From CAZMVU01 sp964569295 (GTDB lineage Bacteria; Hydrogenedentota; Hydrogenedentia; Hydrogenedentales; JAGMZX01): a stretch of 5,969 nucleotides of DNA. Position 1 is the stretch's first letter, and each line of letters starts with the position of its first letter. The stretch is taken from assembly GCA_964569295.1 (NCBI GenBank), contig CAZMVU010000256.1, positions 1 to 5,969 on the forward strand. Direction: 5' to 3'. A model generated the notes under the pieces. That model saw only the letters and a list, made by a program, of their open reading frames with translations, searched no databases and was not told where the DNA came from. Positions 1 to 4,741 of this stretch are shown in pieces. A program made the translations under genes and the position numbers.

Positions 1-60
1 GTCCATTCACGCCTTGCTGTTAGCTGAGACAATAGCATACCCTGAAGTGTCCAAACCATG

Positions 61-65
61 GGAGG
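61..65 (+). promoter_or_regulatory. Ribosome binding site that sets the sialidase start
   Basis: GGAGG lies 7 nt before the ATG at 73. An in-frame ATG at 58 sits immediately upstream of this motif and has no Shine-Dalgarno sequence of its own. The motif therefore selects 73 as the start, which also places the hydrophobic signal peptide right at the N-terminus. Confidence 0.8.
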
Positions 66-72
66 AAAAGCC

Positions 73-1110
73 ATGTTGACCATCGTAATCGCCACGTTGT
101 TAACCGTTGCCGCTGCGCCCGCACTGGCGTTGCCCGGTGGCCCGGGACCGCATAACATCTGCGCTGTCCTGGCGGAATCGAACGAGGACACGCAGAACGG
201 CGTGGAGTTGGTGTCTGTGGAAAAGGTTTGGGACAAGGGCGCACACAACGCCTTTACCGATATTCTCCGCTGGCGCGGTCACTGGTGGATCACCTTCCGG
301 GAAGCGCAGGGTCATGTGAAAGGCGACGGCCTTATTCGCATCATCACCTCAGAAGATGGTGACACCTGGGAGTCTGCCGCGCTCCTTGCCGAGGAGGGCG
401 TGGACCTGCGCGACCCGAAGCTCAGCGTCACGCCGGATGGCCAGCTTATGACCGTGGCCGGCGGGTCCGTATACCGCGACGGCGAGCTGGTGGGTAAGCA
501 GCCGCGTGTAGCCTTTTCCGAGGATGGTCACGCCTGGACCGATACAAAGCGTGTGCTGCACGAGGGTGAATGGCTCTGGCGTGTGACCTGGCACGACGGC
601 AAGTGCTACGGCGTTACCTACAGCGGCGGCAGCGTGCCCTCGGGGCAAAAGCTCTACGTGAGCGAGGACGGCGTGGACTATGAGGCCATCACCTCATGGA
701 ACCTTGACAACCGGCCCAACGAAACCACGCTGCGCTTCCTGCCGGATGACACCATGGTAGCGCTCGTGCGGCGCGAGGCCGGCGACAAGCATGCGCTTAT
801 CGGCCGCAGTGTCCCGCCCTATACCGAGTGGACCTGGGAAGACGCTGGTCACCGCATAGGTGGCCCGAACTTCATTGTCCTGCCCAATGGCGCGCTGTGG
901 GCCGGCGGGCGCGATTACCCCGGCGGCGCGAAAACCGTGCTCGCACGCATGACCACGACCAGCTACGAGCCTGTGCTCACCTTGCCCTCCGGTGGCGACA
1001 CCAGTTACCCCGGCTTCGCCTGGCACGATGGCCTCCTCTGGATGAGCTATTATTCGAGCCATGAAGGGAAAACCAGCATCTATCTTGCAAAGATTCGGCT
1101 GCCGGAGTGA
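73..1110 (+). CDS. Secreted BNR/sialidase-like protein (putative exo-sialidase)
   Basis: This 345-residue protein starts with a typical signal peptide: a hydrophobic stretch at residues 2-18 ending in A-L-A, with cleavage likely near residue 19. It is probably exported. Three degenerate Asp-box motifs are visible: SEDGDTW (93-99), SEDGHAW (149-155) and SEDGVDY (197-203). Their spacing of about 50 residues fits the blades of a six-bladed sialidase propeller. WITFRE near 72-77, the Arg residues of VRRE near 232-235, GGR near 278-280 and the Tyr-rich segment 312-327 are candidates for the arginine triad and tyrosine nucleophile, but I cannot assign them without an alignment. By family knowledge such proteins release terminal sialic acid or related sugars from glycans; many uncultured-lineage members have unproven substrates. 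The gene looks intact. Its last 105 codons are exactly duplicated at 2935-3252. No partner gene is visible upstream in the window. Confidence 0.8.
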   Translation: MLTIVIATLLTVAAAPALALPGGPGPHNICAVLAESNEDTQNGVELVSVEKVWDKGAHNAFTDILRWRGHWWITFREAQGHVKGDGLIRIITSEDGDTWESAALLAEEGVDLRDPKLSVTPDGQLMTVAGGSVYRDGELVGKQPRVAFSEDGHAWTDTKRVLHEGEWLWRVTWHDGKCYGVTYSGGSVPSGQKLYVSEDGVDYEAITSWNLDNRPNETTLRFLPDDTMVALVRREAGDKHALIGRSVPPYTEWTWEDAGHRIGGPNFIVLPNGALWAGGRDYPGGAKTVLARMTTTSYEPVLTLPSGGDTSYPGFAWHDGLLWMSYYSSHEGKTSIYLAKIRLPE

Positions 1111-1187
1111 GTCATATTTGGTTTGTGTGTTCTGCTGCCAATGGATAAAGTATAGATAGATGCGAAGAGTGCGCATGGCATCTTAGG
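793..1187 (+). repeat. Long direct repeat, left copy (sialidase 3' end plus tail)
   Basis: This segment matches 2935-3341. The first 350 bp (793-1142 against 2935-3284) are identical by eye. After the stop codon there are three differences: G1143 against T3285, a 12-bp stretch (3295-3306) absent from this copy after 1152, and G1178 against A3332. Similarity reaches 7 bases further left (from 786 and 2928) with one mismatch. The left copy ends in CTTAGG and runs into a G-run hairpin. The right copy ends in the same CTTAGG and runs into the NTPase start. Confidence 0.97.
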
Positions 1188-1252
1188 GGGGGTAATCCCC
1201 CCGGGTTTGGGGTTGGCTTGTCGCCCCTCGCTGAGGGCATGGGGCTACAAGC
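1187..1252. repeat. Pair of G/C-rich hairpins at the left junction of the inserted block
   Basis: Two palindromes stand directly at the end of the left direct repeat. The first is a perfect 6-bp stem, GGGGGG-TAAT-CCCCCC (1187-1202). The second has 12-base arms at 1216-1227 and 1241-1252 (GCTTGTCGCCCC against GGGGCTACAAGC, one mismatch) around a 13-nt loop. An alternative inner stem, CCCTC-GCT-GAGGG (1225-1237), competes with it. The G-tracts between 1186 and 1212 could also form a quadruplex. No T-run follows, so a classical intrinsic terminator is not supported. It could be a REP-like extragenic element or the end of a mobile sequence; the sequence alone does not say which. Confidence 0.6.
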
Positions 1253-1256
1253 ATAG

Positions 1257-1472
1257 TACAGCGATGCCGTTTGCCGGGCCAGGTCCACGGCGGACTTCAT
1301 CGCCAAGATGAAGATAGTCGAAGAGGAATGCGACGAGTCGATCTACTGGATGGAACTAATCGTGGAAGCCGGACTGATGCCCGAGAACCGGGTCGCAGAC
1401 CTCCGGAAAGAAGCCAACGAAATCCTCTCGATGGTCGTCGCCTCCCTCAAGACCGCCCGCGCCCGAAAATAA
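1257..1472 (+). pseudogene. C-terminal remnant of a four-helix-bundle protein (S23/IVP family)
   Basis: The frame is open from 1257 (after a TAG at 1254-1256) to TAA at 1470-1472. From about 1266 it encodes a peptide like the second half of four-helix-bundle proteins of the 23S rRNA intervening-sequence type. It reads CRARS, then ADFIAKMKIVEEECDESIYW, then MELIVEAGL, ending in a basic ARARK tail. Family members are about 115-130 residues; here only about 68 homologous residues remain and the first helix and a half are missing. No start codon with a ribosome binding site is in place, so I call it a 5'-truncated remnant. Family members are small, possibly nucleic-acid-binding proteins first noticed inside 23S rRNA insertions, and their function is poorly known. 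Recognition is from remembered family sequences, not a search. Confidence 0.72.
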
Positions 1473-1509
1473 TCGTCAATCTGAAATCGTCAATCTGAAA
1501 TCGTCAATC
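1473..1509. repeat. 14-bp tandem repeat, about 2.6 copies
   Basis: The unit TCGTCAATCTGAAA occurs at 1473-1486 and 1487-1500, and its first nine bases recur at 1501-1509. The array starts one base after the stop codon of the four-helix-bundle remnant. The partial third unit supplies the complement of the vapC stop codon (1504-1506). It therefore sits exactly between two convergent 3' ends. It is too short and lacks spacers, so it is not a CRISPR array. Confidence 0.9.
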
Positions 1510-1914
1510 GGCAACCACCCAGTTCTCGACAGCGAGCCCGGGCACGCGCTGAAATTCGCGTTCGTTGTTGGTCACGAGCGTGGCCTCTTCGGCCAGGGCA
1601 TGCGCCGCGATGAGCAGGTCCATGGGGCCGATGATATTGCTGGCCCGCTCGAGGTGTGCGCGAATCCGGGCGTAGTGGTTGGCAGCTTGGATGCTGAAGG
1701 GGAGGATAATGATGGGAGTGAGGAACTGAGTAACCATTGCGTGGTTATGCGCTGGTTTGGCGCTCTTTTCTGCGCCGTGCAGCAATTCCGCGTACGAAAT
1801 TACCGAGACCGCTACTTCTTCAGGCTCACATGCCGACAGCCTTTCCATGGCCCGGTCACCGCGCTCCCGCATGATGTCCACACAGACATTGGTGTCCAGC
1901 ATGTAGCGAATCAC
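1504..1914 (-). CDS. vapC: VapC-type PIN-domain toxin ribonuclease
   Basis: This 136-residue protein has the complete PIN-domain signature. LDTNV near the N-terminus gives Asp7, SYAELLHG gives Glu43, IGPMDLLIAAHAL gives Asp99, and TNNEREF (115-121) is the C-terminal motif. The acidic residues coordinate Mg2+ for RNA cleavage. Length and motifs match the VapC/MvpA branch, in which characterised enteric members cut initiator tRNA; that target is family knowledge, not shown here. The start is GTG at 1914-1912, overlapping the vapB stop by 4 nt (GTGA), the classical arrangement for translational coupling. The first in-frame ATG (1902-1900) would begin only two residues before the catalytic Asp and remove the first beta strand, so GTG is preferred. 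The stop codon falls inside a 14-bp tandem repeat. The gene looks intact and functional. Confidence 0.93.
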   Translation of the reverse strand: MIRYMLDTNVCVDIMRERGDRAMERLSACEPEEVAVSVISYAELLHGAEKSAKPAHNHAMVTQFLTPIIILPFSIQAANHYARIRAHLERASNIIGPMDLLIAAHALAEEATLVTNNEREFQRVPGLAVENWVVAD

Positions 1915-2141
1915 AGGGGCTCAACGTCCTCGAGCTGCCCCTGATCGCGCTCGGCCATGAAATCGTCCGAGAACTCGCCGATGGCCTCGCGCATCAGTTC
2001 CCACGCCTTGCTCTTGGGAAAGATCATGATGGCATGGGGGCTGACCCGCTTGATGCAGACCTCGTCTTCGTCGAATTGGAATTCCTTGGGCAGACGTACG
2101 GCCTGGCTGCCGCCGTTCTTGAAAATCTTCGCGGTTGCCAT
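1911..2141 (-). CDS. vapB: VapB-type antitoxin (AbrB/SpoVT fold)
   Basis: This 76-residue protein starts at the ATG at 2141-2139, 7 nt after a GGGAG Shine-Dalgarno. The N-terminal half (MATAKIFKNGGSQAVRLPKE) is the swapped-hairpin DNA-binding domain of VapB/MazE antitoxins, with the family NGxSQAVRLPKE motif. The C-terminal half (about 45-76, containing FMAERDQGQLEDVEPL) is the flexible toxin-neutralising tail seen in VapB relatives. It should bind and inhibit VapC and, with it, repress its own promoter. A longer frame reaches 2219 but has no ribosome binding site and would read through the operator, so the inner start was chosen. It is co-transcribed with and overlaps vapC. Confidence 0.93.
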   Translation of the reverse strand: MATAKIFKNGGSQAVRLPKEFQFDEDEVCIKRVSPHAIMIFPKSKAWELMREAIGEFSDDFMAERDQGQLEDVEPL

Positions 2142-2148
2142 GGTGGTT

Positions 2149-2153
2149 CTCCC
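2149..2153 (-). promoter_or_regulatory. Ribosome binding site of vapB
   Basis: On the minus strand GGGAG lies 7 nt before the ATG at 2141. It decides between this start and the upstream extension of the same frame. Confidence 0.75.
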
Positions 2154-2156
2154 GTT

Positions 2157-2176
2157 TGTATATACATAAGTATACA
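2157..2176. promoter_or_regulatory. Palindromic operator of vapBC
   Basis: An AT-rich inverted repeat in a GC-rich setting has arms TGTATA (2157-2162) and TATACA (2171-2176). A perfect 10-bp palindrome, TGTATATACA, is nested at 2157-2166. It lies just upstream of the vapB ribosome binding site and overlaps the predicted -10 box. That is where VapB-VapC complexes of this family bind for conditional autoregulation. The assignment rests on position and symmetry. Confidence 0.6.
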
Positions 2177-2198
2177 CAAGCGCCGCCGCTCTCGGCAA
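2169..2198 (-). promoter_or_regulatory. Candidate sigma70-type promoter of vapBC
   Basis: On the minus strand TTGCCG (2198-2193) is followed after 18 nt by TATACT (2174-2169), a good -10 and a moderate -35. Transcription would start near 2162, within the operator palindrome, leaving a short leader before vapB. Confidence 0.45.
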
Positions 2199-2310
2199 GC
2201 GCGAACCGGCACGGGCCACGGCAACCCCGTTGCCTCAAGCAAAAATCGATCTGAAATGGGTATCGTTGCCTCATGAAAAATTCTACTCGAAAGGTGCCCC
2301 GGGGCTGAAG

Positions 2311-2735
2311 GCTGTTGTTGGAGGTGATGGCTCCGGTTTTCTGGCCCCCGCCTTTCCACCGTGGGGGCTGTGGTTCCTGGCCTGGCTGGCGCCGGGGCTG
2401 TTGTTCTGGCGGACGGTGCGGCTGGGGCCGGGCGGCGCGGCACTACAGTTCTTTGCGGCGGGGTGGCCTTTCACACGCTCTTGCTGCACTGGCTCACGGC
2501 CAACATTTTCTGGGCGGGCGGCTGGGCGGCCATCGGTTACCAGCTGCTTTGTGTTTGTTTGGCATTGTTTTGGGCGGTATTGGGCGCCGCGTGGGGGTGG
2601 GTGCGCAGGCGGCAACCGCGATTGGGCGGGGCGATTGGGCTTGCCTTTCTCTGGACGGCGATGGAGTTGGCCATGGCGCGGCTGTTCAGTGGCTTCGGCT
2701 GGAGTGCGCTGGCCTACAGCCAGGGGGTGAACCTC
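2311..2735 (+). pseudogene. lnt: N-terminal remnant of apolipoprotein N-acyltransferase, frameshifted and truncated
   Basis: Two reading frames join into one Lnt-like membrane segment. Frame 1 (about 2311-2462) gives AFPPWGLWFLAWLAPGLLFW followed by GPGGAALQFFAAG. The +3 frame (from 2463) continues with VAFHTLLLHWLTANIFW, a hydrophobic helix, a basic loop (RRRQPR), then LWTAMELAMARLFSGFGW and ALAYSQ. The FPPWGLW start, the W-x-x-x-E helix and the GFGW...YSQ end are in the order seen in Lnt, which transfers the third acyl chain to lipoproteins in the inner membrane. The frames meet at a run of four G (2460-2463), where one lost base explains the shift. Similarity stops near 2725-2735. The C-terminal nitrilase domain with the Glu-Lys-Cys triad (most of a roughly 500-residue protein) is absent, so this is dead. 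A true Lnt N-terminus with start codon is not visible either. Confidence 0.72.
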
Positions 2736-2934
2736 TTCTCGCTCTGCTTATCTTCTGGTGTGGACATCGCTGCCTATCGACTGCTGAGCTTCTATACAAC
2801 CTTCAATACCTTCACATACTATATATTGCGGCGCATCTAAATGAAAGCACCTTATATGGTGGTAGACTGTCTTTGACTTGTCAGAAACCGAGAGAGTACA
2901 ATCTGCCCTGAACGGTTACCTCGATCTCAAGCAG
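2736..2934. other. AT-richer spacer without a recognisable gene
   Basis: Between the break in the lnt remnant and the second sialidase copy, base composition drops visibly (for example ACATACTATATATTGCGG near 2814-2831). No convincing coding frame is present. The lnt frame runs on to a TAA at 2838-2840 without family similarity. A TTG-initiated frame from 2878 runs into the sialidase copy. I see only a possible promoter at 2873-2902. Confidence 0.6.
2873..2902 (+). promoter_or_regulatory. Candidate sigma70-type promoter facing the NTPase operon
   Basis: TTGACT (2873-2878) and TACAAT (2897-2902) are each five of six matches to consensus and are separated by 18 nt. Transcription would start near 2909 and read through the sialidase remnant into the NTPase/TPR genes, giving a leader of about 440 nt. 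Function is inferred from the boxes only. Confidence 0.35.
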
Positions 2935-3252
2935 GCGCTTATCGGCCGCAGTGTCCCGCCCTATACCGAGTGGACCTGGGAAGACGCTGGTCACCGCATA
3001 GGTGGCCCGAACTTCATTGTCCTGCCCAATGGCGCGCTGTGGGCCGGCGGGCGCGATTACCCCGGCGGCGCGAAAACCGTGCTCGCACGCATGACCACGA
3101 CCAGCTACGAGCCTGTGCTCACCTTGCCCTCCGGTGGCGACACCAGTTACCCCGGCTTCGCCTGGCACGATGGCCTCCTCTGGATGAGCTATTATTCGAG
3201 CCATGAAGGGAAAACCAGCATCTATCTTGCAAAGATTCGGCTGCCGGAGTGA
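2935..3252 (+). pseudogene. Duplicated C-terminal fragment of the sialidase-like gene
   Basis: This encodes residues 241-345 of the upstream sialidase-like protein with identical bases, from ALIGRS to the terminal IRLPE and the same TGA. It lacks the signal peptide, all three Asp boxes and more than half of the propeller, so it cannot fold as a sialidase. A frame opening with TTG at 2878 adds 19 unrelated residues in phase, but no ribosome binding site or conserved start supports translation. The exact conservation more likely reflects a recent duplication or gene conversion than function. Confidence 0.88.
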
Positions 3253-3283
3253 GTCATATTTGGTTTGTGTGTTCTGCTGCCAA

Positions 3284-3312
3284 TTGATAAAGTATTGATT
3301 TGGAAGTAGATA
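3284..3312 (+). promoter_or_regulatory. Weak candidate promoter present only in the right repeat copy
   Basis: TTGATA (3284-3289) and TAGATA (3307-3312) are separated by 17 nt and would start transcription near 3319, shortly before the NTPase gene. The -35 match is fair; the -10 is poor (three of six). In the left repeat copy the same place reads TGGATA and lacks the 12 bp that create the 17-nt spacing. Confidence 0.25.
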
Positions 3313-3338
3313 GATGCGAAGAGTGCGCATGACATCTT

Positions 3339-3342
3339 AGGA
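3339..3342 (+). promoter_or_regulatory. Ribosome binding site of the NTPase gene
   Basis: AGGA lies 10 nt before the ATG at 3353. A TTG at 3344 in the same frame is only 1 nt from the motif, too close to be used. This supports the ATG at 3353. Confidence 0.5.
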
Positions 3343-3352
3343 ATTGAAGCCC

Positions 3353-4741
3353 ATGTCTACGGAAATCACGCCCAGCAAGGCAGACACACTGGATGACCTC
3401 CGCAGGGTTTGCCGTCCCGTACCACTCACAGGTGTGGCACTCGAGGCCTTCTTTGTCGAGACAGACAAGGCCCGCGACCCGCACCGCAGAACACGCGAAA
3501 ACATCGAAATGGCTTTGGAGGACGAGTTTGCGAGCGTCCTCTTCTACGGCCATGGGGGTTGCGGGAAAAGCACGGAATTGAACAAGTTCCTCGTGGAACG
3601 AAAAGAGAAGTTTCTCCCCGTGCAGTTTTCCGTGCTTGACGAGATGCCCCCGGCAAATGCCCAGGCGGAAGACCTTATCCTCGTGATCATCGAGCGTTTA
3701 CTGAATACGGCGCGAGATAACGAAATCGCACTTGACAAGAGCCGGCTCGACGCTATCTATAAGTGGTTTGCAGAAACGACAGAGCAAACCGAGGAGAGCC
3801 ATGGCGCCTCGGCTGAAGTTGCGGCGGGCGTCGATACATCGAGTGCGCCTTTGGGTAAGCTTCTGGGGCTGTTCGCGCGATTCAAGGGCGAGGTTAAATA
3901 CAACTCTCACAGCCAGGAAACCTCCATATTCCATTTGCGCAAGCGCCCGGCAGACCTCATTGCCCGCGCCAATGAAATTCTTCGCGCCATGCGTGCCGGC
4001 CTGGAGAACCCAAGCGGCGCACGCCGATTGCTCGTGATTGTCGAGGACATGGATAAACTGGACCTCAAGCAGGCACGCGAGATTTACGTAAACAACGCCA
4101 ACCTGCTTACGGGTTTGGATGTGCGGATCATTTATACAATCCCCATCTATCTGTTTCACTCGCCCGATGCGAACGCCTTCAAGAGCCGGTTTTCCACGCC
4201 CATACCACTACCCATGATCAAGGTGACTGAACCGAAGGCCGACGGAAAAACCAAGCGCACCGAGGGCTTCAAGACGGTTAAGAAAATCGTGTTCGAGCGC
4301 ATTAACTCGAAGCTCATCGAAGGCCCCGCTTTGGATATGCTCATCGAGCGCACGGGCGGTGTGCTGCGGCATGTGTTCGAGGTGTTGCAGCGGGTGGCCA
4401 CCATGGCCGATGTCACGCCGCCCATCCGCAAGAAGCACGTCGAATACGGTCTCGCACAAGTACGCACAGAGCTCTGGCAGATGATTGCCCTGCCCATCGA
4501 CAGTGTTCCGGGTGCGCCGGAGTCCGTGGAGGTCCTCTATGAGCGCCTGTGCGAGTGCGCAGCGAAACAGTGGGCGGGTGAGAAGCCCATGTGCAATTCC
4601 GACGCCATCAACCAGATTCTCCTCAAATCATGCGCACTGGTCGAATACAATGGGGAGGGCTGGCTTGGTGTGCATCCCTTGGTGATCGAGAACCTCGTCA
4701 AACTGGGACGGCTAAAGCAGCATGGCGGTTCAAGAGGATAG
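3353..4741 (+). CDS. P-loop NTPase (AAA/STAND-like), regulator of a two-gene unit
   Basis: This is a 462-residue soluble protein. FYGHGGCGKST gives a complete Walker A (Gly66 to Thr74, Lys72). RLLVIVEDMDKLD (225-237) is a Walker B with Glu231, Asp232 and Asp234. The YTIPIYL segment (261-267) occupies the position of the sensor strand in AAA/STAND-type ATPases. Between A and B, residues 141-190 look like an insertion rich in Ala, Ser and Glu. Residues 321-375 are helical (IERTGGVLRHVFEVLQRVA), like a lid subdomain. The C-terminus (about 390-455, ending ALVEYNGEGWLGVHPLVIENL) reads like a winged helix, as in STAND proteins. No effector domain (nuclease, TIR, protease, transmembrane) is visible. 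It overlaps the next gene by 20 nt, so the two are probably translated together and may form a complex. By analogy it would hydrolyse ATP as a switch; substrate and biological role are unknown. The exact family could not be assigned. Confidence 0.85.
   Translation: MSTEITPSKADTLDDLRRVCRPVPLTGVALEAFFVETDKARDPHRRTRENIEMALEDEFASVLFYGHGGCGKSTELNKFLVERKEKFLPVQFSVLDEMPPANAQAEDLILVIIERLLNTARDNEIALDKSRLDAIYKWFAETTEQTEESHGASAEVAAGVDTSSAPLGKLLGLFARFKGEVKYNSHSQETSIFHLRKRPADLIARANEILRAMRAGLENPSGARRLLVIVEDMDKLDLKQAREIYVNNANLLTGLDVRIIYTIPIYLFHSPDANAFKSRFSTPIPLPMIKVTEPKADGKTKRTEGFKTVKKIVFERINSKLIEGPALDMLIERTGGVLRHVFEVLQRVATMADVTPPIRKKHVEYGLAQVRTELWQMIALPIDSVPGAPESVEVLYERLCECAAKQWAGEKPMCNSDAINQILLKSCALVEYNGEGWLGVHPLVIENLVKLGRLKQHGGSRG

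Larger units (their letters stand above)
2935..3341 (+). repeat. Long direct repeat, right copy
   Basis: This is the partner of 793-1187, in the same orientation, offset by 2142 bp up to 3294 and by 2154 bp after the 12-bp extra stretch (3295-3306). The copy ends two bases after the TTAG that forms part of the NTPase Shine-Dalgarno. This suggests that the natural order was sialidase, this tail, then NTPase, and that the left copy has been separated from its original downstream neighbour. Confidence 0.97.

Noticed and set aside
14..43. Possible promoter TTGCTG / TACCCT before the sialidase gene
   Set aside because: Both boxes match poorly and the window starts too close to judge the upstream region.
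694..1176. Minus-strand frame of 160 codons across the sialidase 3' end, also present at 2881-3330
   Set aside because: It is a shadow of the sialidase coding strand. It appears twice only because the DNA is duplicated, not because it is conserved.
1473..1509. CRISPR-like array
   Set aside because: Units are 14 bp, directly contiguous and without spacers.
1600..1944. Plus-strand frame opposite vapC
   Set aside because: It is antisense to a gene with complete PIN motifs and its translation has no recognisable domain.
2228..2273. 10-bp direct repeat CGTTGCCTCA at 2228-2237 and 2264-2273
   Set aside because: A single short pair with no symmetry or feature tied to it; chance is a sufficient explanation.
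2878..3252. 124-codon TTG-started frame as a real gene
   Set aside because: No ribosome binding site is present, the first 19 residues are unrelated to the rest, and the remainder is an incomplete piece of a propeller.
4062..4080. Shared residues LDLKQA between the NTPase (near 236-241) and the chimeric frame at 2917-2937
   Set aside because: Only six residues match and neighbouring bases differ, so I regard it as coincidence rather than a third repeat piece.
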